A stretch of 64,000 nt of DNA from NCBI RefSeq assembly GCF_033304595.1, contig NZ_CP116341.1, positions 291,001 to 355,000 of the forward strand, read 5' to 3'. Below are positions 26,539 to 36,974 of the stretch, in pieces; position 1 is the first letter of the stretch, and every line of letters starts with the position of its first letter. The notes beneath the pieces were generated by a model that saw only the letters and a program-made list of their open reading frames with translations, did not search any database and was not told where the DNA came from. The DNA comes from Sporosarcina jeotgali (GTDB taxonomy: Bacteria; Bacillota; Bacilli; Bacillales_A; Planococcaceae). The position numbers and the translations under genes were made by a program.

Positions 26539-26613
26539 CTCCTTTTTAAAGGACAAACGAACGGATGTTTAAGCGCTCCTTCTGCAGTGAAGACTGCAGC
26601 AGGGGCGTTTTTT
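26536..26613 (+). terminator. pyrG leader attenuator
   Basis: After the GGGCTCC start, the leader forms a hairpin with CTGCAGT/ACTGCAG at its core and an outer GCGCTCC/GGGGCG part, then six T (26608-26613). The 5' arm contains GCTCCTTCT. Extra G residues at the 5' end could pair with this C/U-rich arm and prevent termination, raising pyrG expression when CTP is scarce. Confidence 0.7.
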
Positions 26614-26654
26614 CGTTATTGAACCGGTTGAAAATCAGCTTTTCCCGACTATAA

Positions 26655-28277
<1,623 letters not shown>

Positions 28278-28282
28278 TAGTT

Positions 28283-28325
28283 AAAACCCCTCAATTCCGC
28301 TTCGCTGCGGAATTGAGGGGTTTTT
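28283..28325 (+). terminator. Terminator of pyrG
   Basis: A long perfect stem, CCCCTCAATTCCGC paired with GCGGAATTGAGGGG around TTCGCT, is flanked by AAAA and TTTTT. It could also stop the convergent ywjG transcript. Confidence 0.92.
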
Positions 28326-28396
28326 CTTTGTATAAGCTGGGATTTTGCAGATTTATTTATTCCGTGCCGGAATCGGCTGGCTCACCTCGTGAACCG

Positions 28397-28700
28397 GCTC
28401 GTTTGGGGTGGCAACCCGCTCGTTCCGGGCGAACCCGCTCATTCCGGGCGTGAACCCGCTCGTTCCGGGCGTGAACCCGCCCGTTCCCGGTGGCAACCCG
28501 CTCGTTCTCGGGGACAACCCGCTCGTTCCCGCGAGAAACCCGCTCATTCCGGGGGGCAACCCGCTCGTTCCGGGCGTGAACCCGCTCGTTCCGGGCGTGA
28601 ACCCGCTCGTTCCGGGCGTGAACCCGCTCGTTTGGGGTGGCAACCCGCTCGTTCCCGGTGGCAACCCGCTCGTTCCCGCTAGCAACCCGCTCATTCCACC
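28397..28700. repeat. 15-unit GC-rich 21-bp array, core GCTCGTTCC
   Basis: Cores GCTC(G/A)TTCC (some GTTTG) occur at 28397, 28418, 28437, 28458 and then every 21 bp to 28689; one step is 19 bp. The spacers alternate GGGCGTGAACCC and GGTGGCAACCC types. Because 21 is a multiple of 3, several frames stay open on both strands (repeats of the NERVHAR or TSGFTPG kind), but none has a convincing ribosome site. I regard it as noncoding, between the convergent pyrG and ywjG. Confidence 0.8.
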
Positions 28701-28733
28701 CCCACAACGCAAGCCTTACCAATCTGCAATCCC

Positions 28734-29249
28734 TTAAAAATCCGCCAGCATTTCATCATAAGAAAGCTTAGCGGCCTCATAAACAAACAAGGATGCCAGC
28801 AAATGGGGCTGTACAACCCGTTGGCCTTCATCATTCGGGAGCAATCCTTTTGAAATTCCTGTTGAAATGTACACATCTGCAAGCTCGGAAAGTTCATTCT
28901 CTTCAGATGCTTTTTCTGAAGACACCACCGCAAACAAGACCTCCTGTGCTGCCAAATTCCGGGCAAGTTCAAGAGCCGCTGAATCCGCGGACTTCCTTGT
29001 GAATAACCAAACTCGATCCATGGAGCCTAACTTAAGATCACTAGAATAACGAGCCGCGTTTGAAAAAGGTTCAGCACCTTCAATTGCATTTGTGACAACG
29101 CCATTCAATTCGTTTATCCCAACCAGCACTACACGCCCGTCACCAACCGCTGCCTGGGCAAGAAGCCGAGCCGTATCTTCAATCGCTTCTTCATGGTTCG
29201 TTCCAATGCGCTGCAAAAGACCAGCAACTTGTGTTGTTAACATTTTCAT
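28734..29249 (-). CDS. ywjG: DUF2529 protein YwjG
   Basis: A 171-residue protein on the minus strand, with GGAGGTG just before its ATG at 29249. It matches the DUF2529/YwjG family, always found beside pyrG and spo0F in Bacillales. The sequence has a SIS-like sugar-isomerase flavour: GDGRVVLVGINELNGVV, SMDRVWLFTRKSADSAAL, LADVYISTGISKGLLP. Its function is unknown. It is convergent with pyrG and divergent from spo0F, as in Bacillus subtilis. Confidence 0.85.
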   Translation of the reverse strand: MKMLTTQVAGLLQRIGTNHEEAIEDTARLLAQAAVGDGRVVLVGINELNGVVTNAIEGAEPFSNAARYSSDLKLGSMDRVWLFTRKSADSAALELARNLAAQEVLFAVVSSEKASEENELSELADVYISTGISKGLLPNDEGQRVVQPHLLASLFVYEAAKLSYDEMLADF

Positions 29250-29396
29250 AACTGCACCTCCGTAAGTAGTAGTATAGTGAAAACGAAAACATTTCGCGAT
29301 AAAAGAAGGATTATTTGGGTTTTTGTCTAATAACTATTAATATTCGCAATAGTTTCGTAGAACTTACAGAAGGACAATTTAAAAGGAGTGGACAGT

Positions 29397-29759
29397 TTGA
29401 AAAAGTTGTTGATTGTAGATGACCAGGCTGGCATACGCCTGTTGCTTGATGAAGTTTTTAAAAAAGAAGGGTATGAAACCGTCCTCGCCTCAAATGGCAA
29501 AGAGGCGTTGCTTCGTGTGGAGAACGATCATCCGGATTGTATTCTGCTGGACATGAAAATGCCCGGGATGAACGGATCTGAAGTGCTTCAGGAAGTGAAA
29601 AACGACAGACCGGATATCCCAGTGGTCATGATGACGGCATACGACGAAATCGAATCTGCAAATCAAAAAACAACACATCAAGCTGACCACTATTTTACGA
29701 AACCATTTGATATCCATGAAGTGCGGCAGACAATTGAACAGTTATTGCGAGAACGATAG
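29397..29759 (+). CDS. spo0F: Sporulation phosphorelay response regulator Spo0F
   Basis: A 120-residue single-domain receiver. The start is TTG 29397, spaced 8 nt from AAAAGGAG; an upstream GTG at 29388 overlaps that ribosome site. Acidic residues are in LLIVDDQAGIRLLL, the phosphorylated Asp52 in CILLDMKMPGMNG, the conserved Thr in VVMMTAYDE, and the Lys in HYFTKPFD. Spo0F receives phosphate from sporulation kinases and passes it to Spo0B, then Spo0A. The length and position next to fbaA are canonical. I could not find a convincing SigH promoter or Spo0A box upstream. Confidence 0.95.
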   Translation: MKKLLIVDDQAGIRLLLDEVFKKEGYETVLASNGKEALLRVENDHPDCILLDMKMPGMNGSEVLQEVKNDRPDIPVVMMTAYDEIESANQKTTHQADHYFTKPFDIHEVRQTIEQLLRER

Positions 29760-29872
29760 TGCCTGTTCCCTTAAGTGGAAGTGAATCGGTTTTTTTGATA
29801 TGATGAAGTAGGAATACATCTGAAAAATGAATCGAGCACAATCCGTTTCCATATTCGAAGGAGGAACTGCAC

Positions 29873-30730
29873 ATGGCACTCGTATCAATGAAAGAAATGA
29901 TGATTAAAGGTAAGCGGGAAGGATATGCAATCGGGCAATTCAACTTGAACAACTTGGAGTACACGCAAGCGATTTTACAAGCAGCTCAAGCTGAACAATC
30001 CCCAGTCATCCTAGGCGTATCTGAAGGCGCAGCACGTTACATGGGTGGTTTTACTACGGTCGTTCACATGGTAAAAGGACTTATGCACGATTATAAAATC
30101 ACAGTACCAGTAGCAATTCACCTAGATCATGGATCGAGTCTTGAAAAGTGTAAAGAAGCGATTGACGCTGGATTTACATCCGTCATGATTGATGCTTCTG
30201 CAAAACCTATCGAAGAAAATATTGCGATTACAAAGCAAGTTGTAGATTATGCACATCCTAAAAATGTTTCCGTTGAAGCGGAACTTGGTCTAGTCGGCGG
30301 TCAGGAAGACGATACAATTGCTGAAGGCGTTATGTACGCGGATCCTGCAGAATGTAAACGTCTGGTCGATGAAACAAATATCGATTGTCTTGCGCCGGCA
30401 CTGGGTTCTGTACACGGTCCTTATAAAGGTGAACCGAATCTTGGATTCAAAGAAATGGAAGAGATTTCGAACCAATCGGATCTTCCACTCGTCTTACATG
30501 GCGGCACTGGAATTCCAACAAAAGATATCCAGCGTTCCATTTCACTTGGCACTGCAAAAATTAATGTGAATACAGAAAATCAGATTCAAGGAACGAAAAA
30601 AGTACGTGAAGTGCTTGCAGCTGATTCAGAAGTTTACGATCCTCGTAAATTCCTTACACCAATGCGCGAAGCGATTCAAGCAACTGTTGTTGGGAAAATG
30701 CGTGAATTCGGCAGCTCTCAAAAAGCGTAA
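29873..30730 (+). CDS. fbaA: Class II fructose-bisphosphate aldolase
   Basis: A 285-residue zinc-dependent aldolase of glycolysis and gluconeogenesis, splitting fructose 1,6-bisphosphate into dihydroxyacetone phosphate and glyceraldehyde 3-phosphate. Zinc-binding and catalytic segments are [43 protein letters not shown] and [14 protein letters not shown], with [14 protein letters not shown] for the phosphate site. The ribosome site AGGAGGAA precedes ATG 29873. Its position after spo0F and before the transaldolase gene is standard for Bacillales. Confidence 0.97.
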   Translation: MALVSMKEMMIKGKREGYAIGQFNLNNLEYTQAILQAAQAEQSPVILGVSEGAARYMGGFTTVVHMVKGLMHDYKITVPVAIHLDHGSSLEKCKEAIDAGFTSVMIDASAKPIEENIAITKQVVDYAHPKNVSVEAELGLVGGQEDDTIAEGVMYADPAECKRLVDETNIDCLAPALGSVHGPYKGEPNLGFKEMEEISNQSDLPLVLHGGTGIPTKDIQRSISLGTAKINVNTENQIQGTKKVREVLAADSEVYDPRKFLTPMREAIQATVVGKMREFGSSQKA

Positions 30731-30773
30731 CGTACACAGTGTTTCTTGCATGAACGTTTAGACTAAACCTATA

Positions 30774-30814
30774 GGGGGAGACATCCCGTAATCGGATGAA
30801 TCTCCTCCTTTTCA
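30774..30814 (+). terminator. Terminator of fbaA
   Basis: GGGGAGA and CATCC on the left pair with GGATG and TCTCCTCC on the right, with a 2-nt bulge, followed by TTTT. Confidence 0.6.
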
Positions 30815-30836
30815 ATTTTAAGGAGGAACACGGACT

Positions 30837-31484
30837 ATGAAATTTTTCATTGACACAGCGAATTTTGAAGAAATTAAAGAAGCCCACAGCTGGGGGATTT
30901 TGTCTGGAGTCACAACAAATCCTTCACTCGTAGCGAAAGAGAATATCTCATTCCACGACCGGTTAAAAGAAATCACGGCACTCGTTCCAGGTTCAGTCAG
31001 TGCTGAAGTCATTGCACTCGATGCTGAAGGAATGATCAAAGAAGGCCGTGAACTTGCAGCGCTCGCGCCGAATATTACGGTAAAATTACCAATGACTCCT
31101 GAAGGCTTGAAAGCTTGTTCAGTTTTCGCAGCTGAAGGTATTAAAACCAACGTAACGCTTATTTTCAGTGCAAACCAAGCATTGATGGCAGCGCGTGCCG
31201 GAGCTACATACGTGTCTCCGTTCATCGGCAGACTCGATGATATCGGTCAAGACGGGTTAGCGTTGATTGAGACAATTGCAGATATCTTTACCATCCACAA
31301 CATTGACACGGAAATTATTGCAGCATCGATTCGCAGCCCGCAGCAAATTACAAACGGGGCACTTGCAGGCGCTCATATTTCAACAGTGCCATTCAAAGTA
31401 TTACAGCAGCTGTTCAGCCATCCACTGACAGATAAAGGGATTGAACAATTCTTAAAGGATTGGGAAGCCCGCGACAACAAGTGA
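30837..31484 (+). CDS. tal: Transaldolase (short TalB/FSA type)
   Basis: A 215-residue protein of the small transaldolase/fructose-6-phosphate aldolase group. The N-terminus [20 protein letters not shown] and the segment [12 protein letters not shown] are diagnostic. The Schiff-base Lys lies in [15 protein letters not shown], followed by [20 protein letters not shown] and [12 protein letters not shown]. It acts in the non-oxidative pentose phosphate pathway. Its GAGGAACACGG ribosome site is close behind the fbaA terminator. It is 19 bp from murAB, so the two are probably co-transcribed. Confidence 0.93.
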   Translation: MKFFIDTANFEEIKEAHSWGILSGVTTNPSLVAKENISFHDRLKEITALVPGSVSAEVIALDAEGMIKEGRELAALAPNITVKLPMTPEGLKACSVFAAEGIKTNVTLIFSANQALMAARAGATYVSPFIGRLDDIGQDGLALIETIADIFTIHNIDTEIIAASIRSPQQITNGALAGAHISTVPFKVLQQLFSHPLTDKGIEQFLKDWEARDNK

Positions 31485-31503
31485 TTGTGTAAAGGAGATT
31501 GAA

Positions 31504-32787
31504 ATGAAAGTATATAAAATACAAGGCGGCACCCCTCTAAAGGGAAACATTAAAGTTAGCGGAGCGAAAAACAGTGCGGTTGCATTGATTCCTGCGTCCA
31601 TTTTAGCGGATTCCCCAGTTACGATAGAAGGATTGCCCGAAATTTCCGATGTCCATACGCTGCAGAACTTGCTGGAAGATATCGGAGGAAACGTTGATTT
31701 TCAAGATGGAACCATGACTATCGATCCGTCCGAAATGATTTCCATGCCGCTTCCGAATGGCAACGTGAAAAAGTTGCGTGCCTCTTACTACTTAATGGGT
31801 GCAATGCTCGGGAAGTTCAAAAAAGCTGTCATCGGATTACCTGGCGGCTGTCATTTAGGACCGCGTCCGATTGATCAGCATATTAAAGGATTCGAAGCAC
31901 TTGGAGCTAAAGTCACGAACGAACATGGCGCAATCTATCTGCGTGCTGACGAACTGAAAGGTGCTAAAATCTACCTGGATATCGTCAGTGTCGGGGCGAC
32001 AATCAATATTATGCTCGCTGCGGTTCTTGCAAAAGGTAAAACAGTCATTGAAAACGCTGCTAAAGAGCCGGAAATCATTGACGTAGCTACGTTGCTGTCC
32101 AACATGGGCGCAAACATTAAAGGTGCGGGGACGAATGTGATTCGTATCGAGGGCGTCGAAAGTTTAAGCGGAACCCGTCATACGATTATTCCTGACCGCA
32201 TTGAAGCTGGGACATTCATGATTATGGCAGCAGTTGCAGGAGATGGCGTTACAATTGATAACGTTATCCCGTTACACGTAGAAGCGGTAACCGCGAAACT
32301 CCGTGAAATGGGTGTTGTGGTTGAAGAGGATGAAGAGAGGCTTTTCATTCCGAAAACGAAATCGCTTAAAGCAGTTGATGTGAAAACACTGGTTTATCCA
32401 GGATTCCCAACAGACTTGCAGCAACCGTTTTGCGTACTGTCTACTCAGGCTGAAGGTGCATCTATGCTTACAGATACAATTTATTCTGCCAGATTCAAAC
32501 AAATTGATGAGCTGCGCAGAATGAATGCAAGCAGCAAAGTTGAAGGACGATCAGCAATCATTCATGGTCCGACACCGCTTCACGCGGCAAAAGTGAAAGC
32601 AAGTGATTTGCGTGCAGGCGCTTCGCTTGTCATCGCAGGGCTAATTGCTGAAGGGGAAACTGAAATTCAAGGCATCTCCCATATTGAACGGGGCTATGGC
32701 GGATTAATCGAAAAACTGCGCGGTCTCGGCGCTTCCATTCAAAAAGTGGAAGTTCCTGATGAAGATGAAGCTCAAAGCAATTCATAA
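31504..32787 (+). CDS. murAB: UDP-N-acetylglucosamine 1-carboxyvinyltransferase, second paralogue
   Basis: A 427-residue MurA enzyme that adds enolpyruvate from PEP to UDP-GlcNAc, the first committed step of peptidoglycan synthesis. The catalytic, fosfomycin-reactive loop [20 protein letters not shown] carries Cys116. [16 protein letters not shown] is at the N-terminus and [16 protein letters not shown] near the end. The other MurA at 58101 sits downstream of atp genes. In Bacillus these two loci are murAB (MurZ, here, near tal/glpX/rho) and murAA. Tail residues DEDEAQSNS are an ordinary extension. Confidence 0.95.
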   Translation: MKVYKIQGGTPLKGNIKVSGAKNSAVALIPASILADSPVTIEGLPEISDVHTLQNLLEDIGGNVDFQDGTMTIDPSEMISMPLPNGNVKKLRASYYLMGAMLGKFKKAVIGLPGGCHLGPRPIDQHIKGFEALGAKVTNEHGAIYLRADELKGAKIYLDIVSVGATINIMLAAVLAKGKTVIENAAKEPEIIDVATLLSNMGANIKGAGTNVIRIEGVESLSGTRHTIIPDRIEAGTFMIMAAVAGDGVTIDNVIPLHVEAVTAKLREMGVVVEEDEERLFIPKTKSLKAVDVKTLVYPGFPTDLQQPFCVLSTQAEGASMLTDTIYSARFKQIDELRRMNASSKVEGRSAIIHGPTPLHAAKVKASDLRAGASLVIAGLIAEGETEIQGISHIERGYGGLIEKLRGLGASIQKVEVPDEDEAQSNS

Positions 32788-32813
32788 AACAGTTTAGTGC
32801 TTATTCAATCGTG

Positions 32814-32822
32814 TGCTATAAT
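32814..32822 (+). promoter_or_regulatory. Extended -10 promoter for glpX
   Basis: TGCTATAAT is a TG-extended, perfect -10 box. The -35 region is weak. It lies in the 98-bp gap before glpX. Confidence 0.55.
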
Positions 32823-32885
32823 AGAGCGAACGATTGAGACAGTTACACAATCTGCAACTAGCAGAAAACGGGAGGAATTCTAGAG

Positions 32886-33851
32886 ATGGAACGCAGTTTA
32901 TCGATGGAACTTGTACGTGTGACAGAGGCAGCGGCAGTTGCCGCATCGCACTGGATGGGACGAGGTTTGAAAAACGAAGCGGATGACGCAGCAACAACAG
33001 CAATGCGCACGGTGTTTGATACAATTCCGATGCAAGGTGTCGTTGTGATTGGTGAAGGTGAAATGGACGAAGCGCCAATGTTGTACATTGGAGAAGAGCT
33101 TGGAACAGGTACTGGACCTTTCGTAGACGTTGCGGTCGATCCGCTTGAAGGGACAAACATCGTAGCATCGGGCGGTTGGAACGCACTTGCTGTTCTCGCT
33201 ATCGCGGACAAAGGAAATCTCCTGAATGCTCCTGATATGTATATGGACAAAATTGCAGTGGGCCCTGAGTGTGTCGGTAAAATTGACATCAATGCGTCAG
33301 TAACAGACAACTTGAATGCTGTTGCAAAAGCAAAAAACATGAAATTGAATGAAATCACAGCAACCGTATTAAATCGCGAACGTCATGCAGACATCATCGC
33401 TGAAATTCGTGCTGCGGGTGCCCGCATCAAGCTTATTAACGATGGAGACGTAGCGGGTGCGATCAACACAGCATTCGAAGGTACCGGCGTCGACATTCTT
33501 TTCGGACTTGGCGGAGCGCCAGAAGGTGTTATTGCAGCGGTAGGATTGAAATGTCTTGGCGGAGAAATTCAAGGAAAACTTATTCCTATGAATGATGCTG
33601 AACGTGAGCGCTGCGTTAAGATGGGCATCGATGTGGACAAAGTTCTTTACATGGACGACCTCGTGAAAGGGGACGACGCAATCTTTGCAGCAACTGGTGT
33701 GACAGATGGCGAGCTCCTTCGCGGCGTGCAATTCACAGGCGGCCATTCTAAAACACATTCACTTGTAATGCGTTCGAAGTCCGGTACGATCCGTTTTGTT
33801 GAAGGACGTCATAGCATGGACAAAAAACCTCATCTTGTGATGAAAGACTGA
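32886..33851 (+). CDS. glpX: Class II fructose-1,6-bisphosphatase
   Basis: A 321-residue GlpX-type enzyme removing the 1-phosphate from fructose 1,6-bisphosphate in gluconeogenesis. The N-terminus [20 protein letters not shown] leads to metal-binding motifs [19 protein letters not shown] and [13 protein letters not shown]. The C-terminal segments [13 protein letters not shown] and [14 protein letters not shown] are characteristic. The ribosome site is GGGAGG. Terminator 33863 closes the unit. The location between murAB and rho is the Bacillales norm. Confidence 0.96.
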   Translation: MERSLSMELVRVTEAAAVAASHWMGRGLKNEADDAATTAMRTVFDTIPMQGVVVIGEGEMDEAPMLYIGEELGTGTGPFVDVAVDPLEGTNIVASGGWNALAVLAIADKGNLLNAPDMYMDKIAVGPECVGKIDINASVTDNLNAVAKAKNMKLNEITATVLNRERHADIIAEIRAAGARIKLINDGDVAGAINTAFEGTGVDILFGLGGAPEGVIAAVGLKCLGGEIQGKLIPMNDAERERCVKMGIDVDKVLYMDDLVKGDDAIFAATGVTDGELLRGVQFTGGHSKTHSLVMRSKSGTIRFVEGRHSMDKKPHLVMKD

Positions 33852-33862
33852 GTAACCTCTAA

Positions 33863-33895
33863 ATTGCCCGGCGCTTCAGCCGGGCAATTCTTTTG
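33863..33895 (+). terminator. Terminator of glpX
   Basis: AATTGCCCGGC/GCCGGGCAATT forms a perfect 11-bp stem with loop GCTTCA, followed by CTTTTG. Confidence 0.92.
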
Positions 33896-33963
33896 TACCC
33901 CGGCAGCATTCGCTGCACCCCCAAAACATAGAAATCCTAAACTTTAAAAGAGTGGTGCCAATA

Positions 33964-35247
33964 ATGACAATGATAACCCTAGCTGACTTGGAAAACATGA
34001 CGCTCAAAGAGCTTTATGCACTGGCCAAGCAGTTCAAAATCAGCTATTACAGCAAACTGACTAAAAAAGAACTGATCTTTTCCATACTGAAATCACGCGC
34101 TGAACAAGAAGGCTTCTTCTTCATGGAAGGTGTTCTCGAAATCATTCAATCCGAAGGGTATGGTTTCTTACGGCCGATCAACTACTCCTCAAGTTCTGAA
34201 GACATCTACATTTCAGCTTCCCAAATCCGTCGATTCGACTTGCGCAACGGCGATAAAGTAACAGGAAAAGTGCGCCCGCCAAAAGAAAACGAACGATATT
34301 ACGGACTTTTACAAGTAGAAGCGGTTAACGGACAAAACCCAGAAGTTGCAAGAGAGCGTGTGCATTTCCCGGCATTGACGCCGCTTTATCCGACGCGGCA
34401 TATTAAGCTGGAAACGGTGTCAAGCAATCTATCCACGAGAATCATGGACTTAGTATCACCAGTCGGATTCGGGCAGCGCGGTTTGATCGTGGCACCGCCT
34501 AAAGCAGGTAAAACGATGCTCTTGAAAGAGATTGCAAATGCTATCACTACGAACCATCCGGATGCAGAACTCATCGTCCTGCTCATCGACGAACGTCCCG
34601 AGGAAGTAACGGACATCGAGCGTTCGGTGAATGCGGATGTCGTCAGTTCGACTTTTGATGAAGTCCCTGAAAACCACGTGAAAGTGGCAGAATTAGTGCT
34701 GGAGCGGGCAATGCGACTCGTTGAACACAAACGCGATGTCGTCATTCTCATGGACTCGATCACTCGTTTAGCACGAGCGTACAACCTCATTATTCCGCCA
34801 AGCGGACGCACATTATCCGGAGGAATCGATCCAGCGGCATTCCACCGTCCGAAACGATTCTTCGGTGCAGCCCGAAACTTGGAAGAAGGCGGCAGTTTGA
34901 CCATTCTCGCAACAGCCCTCATCGACACGGGCTCAAGAATGGACGAAGTCATCTACGAGGAATTCAAAGGTACTGGCAACATGGAACTGCACTTAGATCG
35001 TACACTCGCAGAACGCAGAATCTTCCCAGCCATCGACATCCGTCGCTCAGGTACACGGAAAGAAGAACTCCTCGTCCCTGCAAACCAGCTTGAAAAACTA
35101 TGGGCGATCCGAAAAACCTTCTCCGACGCACATGACTTCGGGGAGCGGTTCCTAAAGAAACTCCGTCAATCCAAATCCAACGCCGAATTCTTTGATAAAC
35201 TAAACGGCGACATGAAAAACCAAACAAACGGTAAAGGGTTACTCTAA
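33964..35247 (+). CDS. rho: Transcription termination factor Rho
   Basis: A 427-residue hexameric RNA helicase. The N-terminal domain begins [20 protein letters not shown]. The RNA-binding cold-shock-like part holds [20 protein letters not shown]. The ATPase has P-loop [15 protein letters not shown], Walker [17 protein letters not shown] and the secondary RNA site around [12 protein letters not shown]. No long insertion is present. ATG 33964 is preferred over GTG 33952 on spacing. The gene stands alone between terminators, with the usual rho-rpmE neighbour order. Confidence 0.95.
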   Translation: MTMITLADLENMTLKELYALAKQFKISYYSKLTKKELIFSILKSRAEQEGFFFMEGVLEIIQSEGYGFLRPINYSSSSEDIYISASQIRRFDLRNGDKVTGKVRPPKENERYYGLLQVEAVNGQNPEVARERVHFPALTPLYPTRHIKLETVSSNLSTRIMDLVSPVGFGQRGLIVAPPKAGKTMLLKEIANAITTNHPDAELIVLLIDERPEEVTDIERSVNADVVSSTFDEVPENHVKVAELVLERAMRLVEHKRDVVILMDSITRLARAYNLIIPPSGRTLSGGIDPAAFHRPKRFFGAARNLEEGGSLTILATALIDTGSRMDEVIYEEFKGTGNMELHLDRTLAERRIFPAIDIRRSGTRKEELLVPANQLEKLWAIRKTFSDAHDFGERFLKKLRQSKSNAEFFDKLNGDMKNQTNGKGLL

Positions 35248-35382
35248 AGCGAAGGCGGCTCGGGAGTCCCGACAGGCGTTGGAGGACTTGAAGAAAAGGC
35301 GAACTTTGCCTTTACTAAAAGACCGAAACGACCCCGAGGGACTAGCCGCCGGAGCTGGATGAAATGAAAGCGAAGGCGGCTA
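35246..35382. repeat. Structured repeat bounded by direct copies of AAAGCGAAGGCGGCT
   Basis: AAAGCGAAGGCGGCT occurs at 35246-35260 (overlapping the rho stop) and 35368-35382. Between them GGCGGCT and AGCCGCC arms plus AAGGC/GCCTT can fold into a branched structure. It looks like a mobile or duplicated noncoding element of the GC-rich repeat class. No gene is present. Confidence 0.55.
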
Positions 35383-35394
35383 GATGATAACCCC

Positions 35395-35429
35395 AAAAGC
35401 AGGCGGCCAACAAATGGCTGCCTGCTTTT
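35395..35429 (+). terminator. Terminator downstream of rho
   Basis: AAAAGCAGGCGGCCA and TGGCTGCCTGCTTTT form a 15-bp stem (one G-T pair) around ACAAA. A/T tracts on both sides make it possibly bidirectional. Confidence 0.88.
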
Positions 35430-35487
35430 CGTTTCTAAACAGGGAAATTAAATAGGAATTCGACGATTAGAACTTTCGTCAGCAAGT

Positions 35488-35645
35488 TTATGAGCGTTTT
35501 AGAAGATTTATGAGCGCCATTTTTAGGTTATGATCACTTTTCTGAAGTTATGAGCGGAATTCGGGATTTATGATCACATTCACGCGTTTATGAGCGAAAT
35601 AACGTTTTTATGATCATTTTCCGGGATTTATGAGCGAAATCCCCA
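35488..35645. repeat. Eight-unit 20-bp array, core TTATGAGC/TTATGATC
   Basis: Cores begin at 35488, 35508, 35528, 35548, 35568, 35588, 35608 and 35628, exactly 20 bp apart. Their fourth-last base pattern reads AGC, AGC, ATC, AGC, ATC, AGC, ATC, AGC. The spacers are unrelated in sequence. It is in the same reverse orientation as the array at 17825. Around it, 35430-35735 holds no gene. Confidence 0.88.
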
Positions 35646-35736
35646 TGCTCAAGAACTTTTTCTTTAGCAGAAACTAATCCCCAAACTGTGTCGTTCAAAA
35701 ACAATAAGCAATCACCAAATTTCTCAAACAAAAACC

Positions 35737-35765
35737 TTGCACACATCCACACAATTTGCTAAAAT
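35737..35765 (+). promoter_or_regulatory. rpmE promoter
   Basis: TTGCAC (35737-35742) and TAAAAT (35760-35765) have the ideal 17-bp spacing. Confidence 0.65.
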
Positions 35766-35771
35766 TAACTC

Positions 35772-35895
35772 ATATGATTCATATACGGCTGACATACACG
35801 GGCCGTGTAAGGCATCTGTCTTTTACTGGAAAGGCGAAAGCCGACCAGAATAAAAACTCTGTACCAGATGGTCCAGGGCGAGAGGAGAGAGACCG
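35772..35895 (+). promoter_or_regulatory. Long rpmE leader, possible L31 autoregulatory RNA
   Basis: About 120 nt of untranslated leader containing small complementary blocks (ACACGGGCCGTGT; TACCAGATGGTCC). L31 leaders that bind the ribosomal protein are known in Firmicutes; whether this is one needs a covariance check. The ribosome site AGAGGAGAGAGA is at its end. Confidence 0.4.
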
Positions 35896-36108
35896 ATGAA
35901 AGCAGGAATTCACCCGGATTACAAACTATCAACTGTTTCATGTTCATGTGGTAACACATTCGAAACAGGTTCTGTCAAAGAAGACATTAAAGTAGAAGTT
36001 TGTTCAGAATGCCACCCATTCTACACTGGACGTCAGAAATTTGCTGCAGCGGACGGCCGTGTCGACCGCTTCAACAAGAAATATGGCATCAAAGAAGAAG
36101 GCAAGTAA
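35896..36108 (+). CDS. rpmE: Ribosomal protein L31, zinc-binding type
   Basis: A 70-residue large-subunit protein. [20 protein letters not shown] carries the first cysteine pair and [16 protein letters not shown] the second, making this the zinc-containing (C+) form rather than the zinc-free form induced on zinc limitation. The remainder [18 protein letters not shown] is the usual tail. It follows a long leader and ends at a terminator, so it is monocistronic. Confidence 0.97.
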   Translation: MKAGIHPDYKLSTVSCSCGNTFETGSVKEDIKVEVCSECHPFYTGRQKFAAADGRVDRFNKKYGIKEEGK

Positions 36109-36122
36109 GAACAGCTTTCGAG

Positions 36123-36157
36123 TTCCCGTCCGGTGCATTGCGCCGGGCGGGAATTTT
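36123..36157 (+). terminator. Terminator of rpmE
   Basis: TTCCCGTCCGG pairs with CCGGGCGGGAA (one T-G pair), followed by TTTT. Confidence 0.88.
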
Positions 36158-36209
36158 AGTTTAACGAGCATTTATCCTTATTTTTCAGATAGACGAAAGG
36201 GGATTCACC

Positions 36210-36812
36210 ATGTACGTTTCCATGCAAGGCGGATGGGTTGAAGTCATTTGTGGGAGTATGTTCTCCGGGAAATCGGAAGAACTCATTCGCAGAATCCGCC
36301 GCTCTCAATTTGCCAAGCAAAAAATTGCTGTCTTCAAACCCGAACTCGACAACCGGTACAGTGAAGAAGCGGTCGTCAGCCATAATGGGACAACCGTGAT
36401 CGCCATGCCTGTTGCATGTTCAGCCGACATTGCTGCACAAGTGACCGATGACTGTGACGTCATCGCGATTGACGAAGCACAGTTTTTTGATGACGGAATT
36501 GTCGATACGGTTATGGACTTGGCAAACCACGGATTCCGTGTCATCGTGGCGGGTCTGGACCAAGACTTCCGCGGTGAGCCCTTCGGCCCGATGCCTAGAT
36601 TGATGGCGATTGCAGAAATCGTCACGAAACTTCAAGCGGTCTGTACGATTTGCGGTTCCCCTTCAAGTCGGACACAGCGGCTCATCAACGGGAAACCCGC
36701 GGGCTTTGACGATCCGATTATTCTGGTCGGCGCCTCTGAAGCGTACGAACCGAGATGCCGTATGCATCATGACGTTCCAAAAGGTGTTTCCATCCAGCCG
36801 AACGCAAAATAA
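36210..36812 (+). CDS. tdk: Thymidine kinase
   Basis: A 200-residue type II thymidine kinase for deoxynucleoside salvage. P-loop [18 protein letters not shown] lies near residue 13. [16 protein letters not shown] and [18 protein letters not shown] form the catalytic and lasso regions. The zinc ligands lie in [15 protein letters not shown] and [11 protein letters not shown]. The ribosome site GAAAGGGGA precedes ATG 36210. It is followed by its own terminator and lies between rpmE and prfA as in Bacillus. Confidence 0.96.
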   Translation: MYVSMQGGWVEVICGSMFSGKSEELIRRIRRSQFAKQKIAVFKPELDNRYSEEAVVSHNGTTVIAMPVACSADIAAQVTDDCDVIAIDEAQFFDDGIVDTVMDLANHGFRVIVAGLDQDFRGEPFGPMPRLMAIAEIVTKLQAVCTICGSPSSRTQRLINGKPAGFDDPIILVGASEAYEPRCRMHHDVPKGVSIQPNAK

Positions 36813-36822
36813 CAACATGCTG

Positions 36823-36855
36823 AAGAGACAAGCTGCCTGGCAGATTGTCTCTTTA
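36823..36855 (+). terminator. Terminator of tdk
   Basis: AAGAGACAA/TTGTCTCTT with an inner CTGCC/GGCAG stem. A short T tract follows. Confidence 0.7.
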
Positions 36856-36974
36856 TTGCTTTATCCAAAAGAAAATTTTCCGCGGTCTTGGATAGCAGCG
36901 CATGCACTGTATATTTGCGCGCCCCAATACCGTACAATAATACTAAGACCAAACTAATTAGAGGTGAATCGATT

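Noticed and set aside
28353..28737. Repeat-protein genes within the GC-rich array (several frames, both strands)
   Set aside because: A 21-bp period keeps every frame open. None has a suitable ribosome site, and no frame is preferred.
29280..29390. SigH promoter or Spo0A box before spo0F
   Set aside because: AGGATTA-like and TTCGCGA-like words are present, but spacing and partner boxes do not fit the consensus well enough.
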